Of a stretch of DNA of 11,764 bases, positions 1-4,986 are shown in pieces. Both the position numbers and the translations under genes were made by a program. Within the stretch, counting starts at the first letter, position 1. Each line of letters opens with the position of its first letter. Origin of the DNA: JAAEQG01 sp043803085 (GTDB lineage: Bacteria > Planctomycetota > Phycisphaerae > UBA1845). The DNA lies in assembly GCA_043803085.1 (NCBI GenBank), contig JAZDKM010000275.1, positions 1-11,764 on the forward strand, given 5' to 3'. The notes under the pieces were generated by a model, which was not told the origin of the DNA, ran no database searches, and was given only the letters and a program-made list of their open reading frames with translations.

Positions 1-75
1 CTGGCGACGTCCACGAAGTGCTCGGAATCGATTCTGCCTGCGGTCTCGGCCTTGCTCTACGCCGCCGCAGGCTGA
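1..75 (+). CDS. possible 3' end of a gene running in from the left
   Basis: The first forward frame is open from the window edge to a TGA at 73-75 and reads about 24 residues ending SILPAVSALLYAAAG. Its third codon positions are mostly G or C, as in the real genes here. The stretch is too short to recognise a family, and the other frames are also open because the DNA is GC-rich. It could equally be noncoding. The call rests only on codon composition. Confidence 0.2.
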   Translation: MATSTKCSESILPAVSALLYAAAG

Positions 76-140
76 CGATTGCCGCCCACCGTTGCACTCA
101 GGCAAACTGCCGGCGGGTTACAAAAGGGCCAAACCCCAGA

Positions 141-199
141 CCCTCTCCCCCTGAGGGGGAGAGGGGTCGGGAGTCCTCGCCCTCAAAGGGGGAGAGGGG
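141..199. repeat. CT-rich hairpin repeat, perfect unit plus degenerate second unit
   Basis: An 11-bp perfect inverted repeat (CCCTCTCCCCC at 141-151, GGGGGAGAGGG at 155-165) encloses a 3-nt loop. A second, imperfect version follows at about 174-199 (CTCGCCCTC, loop AAA, GGGGGAGAGG). From general knowledge, hairpins of the form CCCTCTCCC...GGGAGAGGG are scattered through intergenic DNA of many bacteria. No T-tract follows, so a simple intrinsic terminator is unlikely. It lies between the possible gene end at 75 and the small membrane protein at 240. Confidence 0.75.
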
Positions 200-239
200 T
201 TTTAAGCACGTCGGCAGGCTGCAAAAGGTTCGAGGTAGG

Positions 240-407
240 GTGCATAAGGTCCGATGGTGGCTCGGCACGTGGACGGAGGCGTACGGGTGGCTGATCCGGC
301 CGCACTGGTTCGCCACCGGGCTGGCCGTGCTGGCCATTGGATCGTTCCTCTTTCACGCCGTGCACTGGTTGGCTCTGCCGGTCTGGACCGTGCCGCCGAG
401 CCCATGA
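240..407 (+). CDS. small single-helix membrane protein
   Basis: A 55-residue frame starts at GTG 240 and ends at TGA 405-407. GAGG at 232-235 is a plausible ribosome site 4 nt upstream. The protein has a basic, Trp-rich N-terminus (HKVRWWLG), an amphipathic stretch (WTEAYGWLIRP), one membrane helix at about residues 26-42 (ATGLAVLAIGSFLFHAV), and a short tail ending PPSP. Nearly all third codon positions are G or C, which supports real coding. I do not recognise a family. The same frame continues open upstream, but that part overlaps the hairpin repeat and looks like nonsense. The 42-bp repeat begins 13 nt after the stop. Confidence 0.45.
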   Translation: MHKVRWWLGTWTEAYGWLIRPHWFATGLAVLAIGSFLFHAVHWLALPVWTVPPSP

Positions 408-420
408 GGCACCCCCGTAT

Positions 421-462
421 GGCATGGCCGAGCCCGCCGCAGCCGGGCGCCGGCATGCTGGA
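421..462 (+). repeat. 42-bp GGCATG palindromic repeat, copy 1
   Basis: The copy has the family layout: GGCATG, a 5-nt spacer, a 7-nt stem arm (GCCCGCC), a 3-nt loop, the other arm (GCCGGGC), then GCCGGCATG and a short tail. Its hairpin has one mismatch. It aligns without gaps to the copies at 1135, 1198, 1313 and 10928. It ends 26 nt before the promoter of the toxin-antitoxin module. Confidence 0.8.
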
Positions 463-488
463 CGCCGCCGTGTAAATGTATGGGCAGG

Positions 489-497
489 TGGTATAAT
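489..497 (+). promoter_or_regulatory. extended -10 promoter of the toxin-antitoxin module
   Basis: The sequence TGGTATAAT contains a perfect TATAAT hexamer (492-497) with the TG extension one base upstream. No convincing -35 box lies 16-18 bp upstream, but an extended -10 often works without one. Transcription would begin near 504, which rules out an ATG at 480 as the antitoxin start and leaves room for the ribosome site at 517-524. Confidence 0.65.
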
Positions 498-530
498 GAG
501 TGCACGCGAATGCTTCAGGAGGAGCAGGCG

Positions 531-743
531 ATGCAAGCCATTCGTAAGAGGATCGTGACCAACGAGAACATGCAGCCCGTCGCCGTACAAATCGAGTACG
601 CCGATTGGCTCAGGATTGAGCGCTTGCTCGATCTGCGCGGTGATGGCAAAGCTCTCACCGATCTGTCGCGCCACGTCGGCCGGCTTGATTGGCCGATCGA
701 CGGCCTCGAGTATCAGCGCCGCGTGCGGAGCGAGTGGGCGTGA
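531..743 (+). CDS. putative antitoxin of a VapBC-type module
   Basis: A 70-residue protein lies directly upstream of a PIN-domain toxin. AGGAGGAG at 517-524 sits 6 nt before the ATG at 531, and the predicted transcription start near 504 excludes the ATG at 480. An ATG at 510 lies in the same frame but has no such ribosome site. The N-terminal half (IVTNENMQPVAVQIEYADW) resembles the short beta-strand plus helix region of antitoxins such as those of the Phd/YefM or ParD/RelB-like groups. The C-terminal half (WPIDGLEYQRRVRSEWA) would be the part that wraps the toxin. By family knowledge it would neutralise the toxin and repress its own promoter. Its TGA overlaps the toxin start as GTGA, so the two are translationally coupled. 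The exact antitoxin family is uncertain; the role comes mainly from position. Confidence 0.75.
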   Translation: MQAIRKRIVTNENMQPVAVQIEYADWLRIERLLDLRGDGKALTDLSRHVGRLDWPIDGLEYQRRVRSEWA

Positions 744-1105
744 ACTACGTCCTCGACACCAATGCGGTAATCTACGCCCAGAAGGGCAGCTTAGCCGAGG
801 CCTTGCCGGTCGGGCACTACTTCGTCTCCGTCATCACCGAGATCGAACTGCTTTCCTTCCCAAACCTGAGTCCGGATCAGGAGCGGATCTTGCGCGAGCT
901 ACTCGCGGATGTCACCATCGTCACAATCGACGAGGACGTGAAGCAGGCGGCCATCCATCTCCGGCGCGAACATCGGTTGCGGATGCCCGACGCAATCATC
1001 GCGGGTACGGCCTTGTCCTTGGACGCCGAGTTGCTCACGAACGATGCCAAACTCGGCGGCGTACCGGGTCTGCGCACGCGGTCGGTACCCCTCAAGGGGA
1101 CCTGA
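740..1105 (+). CDS. vapC: VapC-family PIN-domain toxin (ribonuclease)
   Basis: This 121-residue protein has the usual VapC length and all expected acidic positions of a PIN domain: Asp6 in LDTNAVIY, Glu36 in VITEIELLSF, Asp84 in RMPDAIIAGTAL, and Asp102 in LLTNDAKL. These residues bind Mg2+ or Mn2+ in a metal-dependent endoribonuclease; family members cut tRNA or rRNA and stop translation unless bound by the antitoxin. I chose GTG 740 because it overlaps the antitoxin stop by 4 nt, typical of coupled modules; a GTG at 734 in the same frame is possible. No residue seems missing, so the toxin looks intact. RNA target and biological role cannot be read from sequence. The module stands alone in repeat-rich DNA, consistent with horizontal acquisition. 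Confidence 0.9.
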   Translation: MNYVLDTNAVIYAQKGSLAEALPVGHYFVSVITEIELLSFPNLSPDQERILRELLADVTIVTIDEDVKQAAIHLRREHRLRMPDAIIAGTALSLDAELLTNDAKLGGVPGLRTRSVPLKGT

Positions 1106-1134
1106 AGCGTACAGCCTCCGACGAGGGACCAAGT

Positions 1135-1176
1135 GGCACGCCGAAGCCCGCTGGAGGTGGGCGCCGGCATGCTGAC
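1135..1176 (+). repeat. 42-bp GGCATG palindromic repeat, copy 2
   Basis: It has the family layout, with stem arms GCCCGCT and GGTGGGC around GGA. Relative to the consensus, two positions have changed and both still pair as G-T wobbles. The GGCATG start is GGCACG here. With copy 3, 21 nt away in the opposite orientation, it forms a large inverted doublet, the arrangement called REPIN or BIME in REP families. Confidence 0.75.
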
Positions 1177-1197
1177 CACCCTCGCCGAGTGAGTGCG

Positions 1198-1239
1198 TGA
1201 GCATGGCGGCGCTCGCCGACTGGCGAGCTTGGCCATGCC
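1198..1239 (-). repeat. 42-bp GGCATG palindromic repeat, copy 3
   Basis: Read on the minus strand, the stem arms are GCTCGCC and GGCGAGC around a 4-nt loop. The C-to-T change in the left arm is matched by a G-to-A change in the right arm compared with copies 4 and 5, so pairing is kept. It faces copy 2. GGCGGGGT precedes it on its own strand, similar to the flank of copy 4. Confidence 0.75.
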
Positions 1240-1240
1240 A

Positions 1241-1287
1241 CCCCGCCAAGCGAACCGCGGCCACCCTGCCAAGCGGAGCGCGGCCAT
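1241..1287. repeat. two tandem ~24-bp units
   Basis: Two adjacent units, 1241-1264 and 1265-1287, share GCCAAGCG, then two or three variable bases, then CGCGGCCA. They lie between copies 3 and 4 of the 42-bp repeat, so this block has been built by repeated insertion or local duplication. No coding role is visible. Confidence 0.5.
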
Positions 1288-1312
1288 GTGAGAGCTTGAA
1301 GTCTTCGGGGCG

Positions 1313-1354
1313 TTCAACATGCCCGCGCCCGCCGAAGGCGGGCTCGGACATGCC
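1313..1354 (-). repeat. 42-bp GGCATG palindromic repeat, copy 4
   Basis: On the minus strand it has a perfect 7-bp stem, GCCCGCC and GGCGGGC, around TTC. Immediately beyond it, at about 1371-1386, lies a further GGCATGCC-containing half unit (GTATGGCATGCCACCC), so this is probably part of a second composite element. It is one of the two best-preserved copies, with that at 10928. Confidence 0.8.
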
Positions 1355-1400
1355 ACCCCGCCGCAGGCCGTATGGCATGCCACCCACCGAGTGACTGTCC

Positions 1401-2051
1401 TTACGACACCCCGGCCAGGTAGGGGTTGGTGTGGCGCTCGACGCTGATGGTGGTGTCGGGGCCGTGGCCGCTCAGGACGCGGGTCTCGTCGGGCAGGGAC
1501 AGCAGGTTCTGCGTGAGGTTGCGGATCAGCCGGCCATGATTGCTGTGCGGAAAGTCGGTGCGCCCGATGCTCCCGGCGAAGAGCGCATCGCCGACGATCA
1601 CGGTTTTCTCCGCGGCACAATAGAGCGACCGCCCGCCCGGGGAGTGCCCGGAGGTATCCAGCACCCGCCAGTCAGTATTCCCGAGGCGCAGCGTCATGCC
1701 CTCGGTCAAATCCAGAATACCGCCCCCGGAGACGGTGTGCGGCATGCCGAACGGGGCGGAGAGGTTGGCCTTCGCGTCGGTCAGAAAGTGGTGCTCCTCT
1801 TTGGCCAAGTAAACTTCGGCCTTGGGAAAGGCGGCCCGCGCGTCATCCAGACCGGCGAAGTGGTCGGCGTGCGCGTGGGTCAGAATGATGGCCGCGGGCT
1901 GGAGGTCACGGTCGTAGACGTACTGGACCATCTCTTCGACCATGGGCGGCAGCCCTGGATCAATGATCCAGCACATCTCGGTCCCATCGGGATGGACTAC
2001 ACGCCCGTTTTGGGCGAACACCGGATCGTTGGTGCAAAAGACGTGGAGCAT
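1401..2051 (-). CDS. metallo-beta-lactamase-fold hydrolase, glyoxalase II-like
   Basis: The 216-residue protein has the full metal-binding set: His59, His61, Asp63 and His64 in THAHADH, His136 in SGHSPGG, Asp155 in VGDALF, and His196 in LSGHGP. The order and the stretch GDALFAGSIGRTDF match the short hydroxyacylglutathione hydrolase-like (YcbL-type) group, about 210-220 residues, which hydrolyses thioesters with two metal ions. I start at ATG 2051 because the upstream gene ends with TAA just one base before it (TAAAATG); a longer frame would add a Pro/Arg run that belongs to the other gene's coding end. There is no signal peptide, so it is probably cytoplasmic, unlike its exported partner. 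The substrate cannot be assigned; persulfide dioxygenase and other subfamilies share the fold. Confidence 0.9.
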   Translation of the reverse strand: MLHVFCTNDPVFAQNGRVVHPDGTEMCWIIDPGLPPMVEEMVQYVYDRDLQPAAIILTHAHADHFAGLDDARAAFPKAEVYLAKEEHHFLTDAKANLSAPFGMPHTVSGGGILDLTEGMTLRLGNTDWRVLDTSGHSPGGRSLYCAAEKTVIVGDALFAGSIGRTDFPHSNHGRLIRNLTQNLLSLPDETRVLSGHGPDTTISVERHTNPYLAGVS

Positions 2052-2052
2052 T

Positions 2053-3069
2053 TTACTCGCTATCCACCTTCGGCGCCGCCGTCGCCGCGGCGGCCGCAGG
2101 CTCACCTTCCAGTTTCAGCCGACGGGCACGAGCCACCTCTGCAAGTGCGGCGGGTCGATAGTCCCGCTCCAGGCGCACGTACAAGGCGTAAGCCTCGGGG
2201 TACTTGTGCGCGTCCGCGAGGTCCTGGGCCCGGGCCAGCAGGGCACGTCCCGGCGCCTCCAACCGATCGAGGGCCTCCCGCACGAGCGGCACTTGGTCGT
2301 GGAAGTGCGTCTGGGAGTAGCGCAGGACGTTTTCCAAATCCGCGGCCAGGAGACCGGCCGCCCCTTCCGGTCCCTTGTAGTCGCGGGCCCGGTCGATGAG
2401 GGCCTGCACCTCGTCTCTGCACAGCCGCTCGGACCATTGCAGGGCTTCTTGGCCGACGCCGCGGTCGAGGACGTGCCCGATGCGCGGTCGGCGCATGGTA
2501 AGCCGCACGCCGGCCTCGCGCAGCAGGGCCGCCCCTTCCCGCATCCGTTCCTGATTCAGGTCATAGGTGCCGACGGCGTAGAACACGGGCACCTCCGCCC
2601 GTCCCCGAACCTGTTCACTCGTGATGCTCGGCGGCAGGTAATTGGCCGTAACCGCCACCGCGGTGGCCGGGAAGTGCTCCACGTACAGCAGCCGAAAGGC
2701 CATCGGGCCGCCGGCCGAATGTCCCGTCAGAAGCACCCGCTGGGGATCGAAGACCACGTTGCGGCGGACGTGTTCGAGCATCTCGCGCAAAAGCGGCAGA
2801 TCGGACTCGCGCCAACCGGCCCGGGAACCCTGCGGGGCCACGAAGACGTAGGGCAGGTTCGCCGTCAGCGAGCGCCAGAAGGTCAGGATGTCTTCGGCGC
2901 TGTCATCCGTCCCGTGGAGGCAGACCATCAAGGGCAGGGGCGCGTCGGCACTCGGCTCGCTCGGCCGGGCCAGCAGGTAGTAGCCGTTTTCCAGCTCCAC
3001 ACGCTGCACCCCATTGACCGGCGGGGCCGCGAGGACCACCGCGCTCGCCATGCATATCACTACAAACAT
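2053..3069 (-). CDS. exported alpha/beta hydrolase, PHB-depolymerase/esterase-like
   Basis: The 338-residue protein begins with a signal peptide (FVVICMASAVVLAAPP, residues 2-17). The alpha/beta hydrolase core covers about residues 40-215. It contains CLHGT (51-54, oxyanion hole), the nucleophile elbow GHSAGG with Ser118, Asp170 in VGTYDL and His199 in IGHVL, a complete triad. The GHSAGG elbow and APQG motif fit the LpqC/polyhydroxybutyrate depolymerase-like esterases. The C-terminal third (about 225-325) is helical, suggests a TPR-like hairpin (YPEAYALYVRLERDYRPAALAEV), and ends in an Ala-rich tail. It would act in the periplasm or outside the cell on an ester substrate that cannot be named. 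The metallo-hydrolase follows one base after the stop, so they form an operon. No strong ribosome site precedes the ATG; a start at Met7 would shorten the signal peptide. Confidence 0.88.
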   Translation of the reverse strand: MFVVICMASAVVLAAPPVNGVQRVELENGYYLLARPSEPSADAPLPLMVCLHGTDDSAEDILTFWRSLTANLPYVFVAPQGSRAGWRESDLPLLREMLEHVRRNVVFDPQRVLLTGHSAGGPMAFRLLYVEHFPATAVAVTANYLPPSITSEQVRGRAEVPVFYAVGTYDLNQERMREGAALLREAGVRLTMRRPRIGHVLDRGVGQEALQWSERLCRDEVQALIDRARDYKGPEGAAGLLAADLENVLRYSQTHFHDQVPLVREALDRLEAPGRALLARAQDLADAHKYPEAYALYVRLERDYRPAALAEVARARRLKLEGEPAAAAATAAPKVDSE

Positions 3070-3101
3070 GCTGCGGAGTGTAGCGGGCGAGGGAGCGGCG
3101 T

Positions 3102-3164
3102 AAAGTCCAAGCTCCAGACTCGAGAATCAGGACCAAGGACCTTGGACCCTGGTTTTGGGACTTG
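3102..3164. repeat. degenerate 7-bp tandem tract
   Basis: Nine heptads run in phase: AAAGTCC, AAGCTCC, AGACTCG, AGAATCA, GGACCAA, GGACCTT, GGACCCT, GGTTTTG, GGACTTG. Purine pairs begin each unit, and GGAC heads four of the last five. It fills most of the gap between the zinc-ribbon gene (stop near 3170) and the hydrolase start at 3069. Both genes point left, so the tract would be in the leader of the hydrolase. Heptanucleotide tracts are known in other bacterial lineages; their role is usually unclear. Confidence 0.6.
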
Positions 3165-3169
3165 GCGGG

Positions 3170-4225
3170 CTACTCCCAGTCCCATGGGAAACGCTCTTTG
3201 AAGTGGCGGTAGTAAAGCCCAATCAGCCGCATGGCGACGATCGAGAAGTACACCCTTAGGGCTGGGGCGAGGATCCGCAACGGTAGCCCGCTGGGCGTCA
3301 GTCCGCCCCCGGCCGAGGTGGCGGCCACAAGGAGAATAGAGGGCAAGAAGGTGGCCGCTGCGACCATCACAAAGATGGCGGTGTACGCGAGAAACGTTTT
3401 CGCCACGGCGACGAGGATCAAATCGACCCGGAACAGCGCGGACAAGCCGCCCATCGAGACACACATGAGCGCGATGGGCCACAGAAAAAGCCCGATCACG
3501 ACAAGCACGAGCAAGGGCAGTACCGCTCCGCCGCCCGACGTGACCACGTTGTAAAGGTTGAAGCCTCCCGGCCCCACGAGACCACTACCCTGGAGGGTCT
3601 TCGCGATAAAAATCGCATAGACGAGGCCGGGCGCCAGCATCAGGAGGAAGGTGCCATAGTATTCCAGGTTCGGTCGGATCACGTCATCCCACCATCCGCC
3701 CGAGGTCGACATCCTGGGCAGATCGTCTTCGCCCGACGCGGTCTCGGCGATGATGCTCATGTACCAGGCGACGATGTACATGTTGATGATCACGACCGCA
3801 AGCCAGCCAAAGATGGGCACGAATACGGCGTACTGCGTACCCATGGACAACAACCATACGACCAGAAACATGACCAGATTCTGCGGGCTGATAAAAAACA
3901 ACAGCGTCCAGCCCACATCGCTCCAGAAGCCGGTGCGCGGGCGAATCCGCGGAAGGTGATCGACGCGGGGCGCGGCGTCGGGGTCATAGGCGGTGGAGAC
4001 CGCTGCTTGCTCGAACATGGAGCCGGAGGCCGTCTCGGCGGGCGGCGCCGCCGCTTCGGCCCGGACGAGGCCGGCCAGGTCCGGCTCGTCCGCCAGAGGA
4101 ATCGGGCCGTCCTCTCGATCGGGGATTTGAAAAATGCGGCCGCACTTCTTGCAGCGGGCCTTGCGACCCGCCGAGCCCTCAGGGACTTTATAGCGGGCTC
4201 CGCAGACGCATTGAGCGACGGGCAT
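3170..4225 (-). CDS. zinc-ribbon multi-pass membrane protein
   Basis: The 351-residue protein starts at ATG 4225 behind a perfect AGGAGGTG (4231-4238 on the plus strand). Residues 6-29 form a small zinc ribbon with Cys6, Cys8, Cys25 and Cys28 (CVCG and CKKCG), the MJ0042-like type common at planctomycete N-termini. An acidic, Ala-rich linker follows (about 35-95). The rest is membrane: helices at roughly 105-126, 131-158, 185-210, 228-252, 263-297 and 318-337. The stretch GGWWDDVIRPNLEYYG precedes the third helix. The layout recalls Yip1- or DUF4013-like proteins, but I cannot assign a function. The ribbon would sit in the cytoplasm. It points the same way as the hydrolase pair but is separated from it by the heptad tract. 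Confidence 0.88.
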   Translation of the reverse strand: MPVAQCVCGARYKVPEGSAGRKARCKKCGRIFQIPDREDGPIPLADEPDLAGLVRAEAAAPPAETASGSMFEQAAVSTAYDPDAAPRVDHLPRIRPRTGFWSDVGWTLLFFISPQNLVMFLVVWLLSMGTQYAVFVPIFGWLAVVIINMYIVAWYMSIIAETASGEDDLPRMSTSGGWWDDVIRPNLEYYGTFLLMLAPGLVYAIFIAKTLQGSGLVGPGGFNLYNVVTSGGGAVLPLLVLVVIGLFLWPIALMCVSMGGLSALFRVDLILVAVAKTFLAYTAIFVMVAAATFLPSILLVAATSAGGGLTPSGLPLRILAPALRVYFSIVAMRLIGLYYRHFKERFPWDWE

Positions 4226-4422
4226 GACCGCACCTCCTTATCGAAGGGCAACGGACGACGCGAGAAAGGTGCCGTACCCGAAAGGACATTCTATCCCGCG
4301 GCTCCATTATTACACAATCCTCGCGCTCGAGGGCCGGGTGGGGGGGCCGGGACAGACCTGCGCAATCCTCCGGGGCCGACCCGGTCCTATTTCGGCGGCG
4401 CTAGATTGCTCATAACTCCAGG

Positions 4423-4447
4423 CGCCGCCCGCAAGGGGCGACGCTAC
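4423..4447 (-). repeat. REP-like hairpin with GTAG foot, minus copy
   Basis: Read on the minus strand the element begins GTAGCGTC and folds into an 8-bp stem around a 5-nt loop (CTTGC). It matches the element at 4474-4498 at 21 of 25 positions in the opposite orientation. GTAG at the 5' foot of a hairpin is the mark of REP elements recognised by RAYT (TnpA-REP) transposases in gammaproteobacteria; applying that here is inference. Confidence 0.65.
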
Positions 4448-4473
4448 AGAGGCGGGCGACGTGGCCTTGAAAG

Positions 4474-4498
4474 GTAGCGTCACCCCTTGTGGGTGACG
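4474..4498 (+). repeat. REP-like hairpin with GTAG foot, plus copy
   Basis: It begins GTAGCGTC and folds as an 8-bp stem around CTTGT. Compared with the minus copy at 4423-4447, one stem G-C pair has become A-T at both positions and one T-G wobble has become T-A. Two of the four differences are thus one compensated pair, and a third improves pairing. The two copies, 26 nt apart and inverted, form a BIME-like doublet. Confidence 0.65.
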
Positions 4499-4538
4499 AA
4501 GTAGGGCTGTCGTACTAAGAACCTATCCGAAGAACCTT

Positions 4539-4590
4539 TGTGGGACCGGCTTTTCAGCCGGTCATGACAGGCTGGAAAGCCTGTCCCACA
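4539..4590. repeat. three-way-junction hairpin repeat
   Basis: An outer stem pairs TGTGGG (4539-4544) with CCCACA (4585-4590). Inside are two hairpins: ACCGGC with GCCGGT around TTTTCA (4545-4562), and GACAGGC with GCCTGTC around TGGAAA (4566-4585). The outer and second stems share or abut one C at 4585. The two inner hairpins are related in loop and stem (GGCTTTTCAGCC versus the complement of GGCTGGAAAGCC), so it may be two inverted copies of one unit. It does not fit a tRNA: stems and loops are the wrong lengths. A palindrome TTATCCGGATAA follows at 4592-4603. Confidence 0.65.
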
Positions 4591-4603
4591 GTTATCCGGA
4601 TAA

Positions 4604-4860
4604 GCTCTGACCATAGAGTTGACTGCGACGCTCCCCGGGGAATACCATCTATGGCGTCCAGGGTAGCGTCCGCCGCATTGGTGTCATCCCCAGCGGTCGG
4701 TGCCGTGGCCGTGGTTTCCATAGCGGCGTGGAGGGTCCGCCGCCGGCCCGGCGACGAGCGACGGCCAGAGTCAGCGCCTAGCTTCGTGAGCCACCCGAGT
4801 TTGCGTCGCCCGGCTTTACAGCCCGGCAGCATTCCGTAATACTTCGGCGGTACGGTTGCC
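4604..4860. other. intergenic stretch without a recognisable gene
   Basis: About 257 bp between the hairpin at 4539 and the inverted repeat at 4861. Open frames exist on both strands (for example a 104-residue minus frame ending with a TGA inside the 4539 repeat), but none has a ribosome site or recognisable domain, and the longest runs into the repeats. The pair CCCGGC/GCCCGG near 4808-4825 may be another small hairpin. I see no promoter I would defend. Confidence 0.4.
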
Positions 4861-4907
4861 GAATGCACCCGGGCGGTCGGCCCACTGCGAAGGTGCCGGG
4901 TGCATTC
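4861..4907. repeat. 12-bp perfect inverted repeat upstream of pilM
   Basis: GAATGCACCCGG (4861-4872) is mirrored by CCGGGTGCATTC (4896-4907) with a 23-nt loop. The loop contains CTGCGAAGGTGCC, and a near copy, CCGCGAAGGTGCT, occurs again at about 4951-4963. It lies 80 bp before the pilM start and could be an operator or leader structure, or another repeat family. Confidence 0.6.
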
Positions 4908-4908
4908 C

Positions 4909-4933
4909 GTAGCGGCCGGCGTCTCGCCGGCCG
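4909..4933 (+). repeat. REP-like hairpin with GTAG foot upstream of pilM
   Basis: GTAG at 4909-4912 is followed at once by a perfect 9-bp stem, CGGCCGGCG (4913-4921) and CGCCGGCCG (4925-4933), around TCT. The layout is the same as the GTAG elements at 4474, 10875 and 11124, though the stem sequence differs. It ends 53 bp before pilM. Confidence 0.65.
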
Positions 4934-4986
4934 AGGAACGTGCCGGTGGACCGCGAAGGTGCTAGGTCGATTCAGGAGAAGCGCCG

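Noticed and set aside
480..530. Earlier antitoxin starts at ATG 480 and ATG 510
   Set aside because: ATG 480 lies upstream of the predicted transcription start, and only ATG 531 has the AGGAGG ribosome site at proper spacing.
421..1354. CRISPR array made of the 42-bp repeats
   Set aside because: Copies are in both orientations, irregularly spaced, and no cas genes are present.
877..1620. Minus-strand frames of 162-247 residues over the toxin and repeats
   Set aside because: They translate the palindromic repeats (patterns such as GGMPYGLRRGGM) and the antisense of vapC; no conserved domain is seen.
1431..3201. Two long plus-strand frames (322 and 419 residues) opposite the hydrolase pair
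   Set aside because: They mirror the two well-supported minus-strand enzymes, contain no domain, and are expected in GC-rich DNA.
4539..4590. tRNA-like cloverleaf
   Set aside because: Only two arms, no anticodon arm or T-loop sequence, and the acceptor-like stem is too short.
4554..4868. 104-residue minus-strand frame in the intergenic region
   Set aside because: It ends inside the three-way-junction repeat, has no ribosome site, and shows no domain. I could not exclude a small gene but do not support one.
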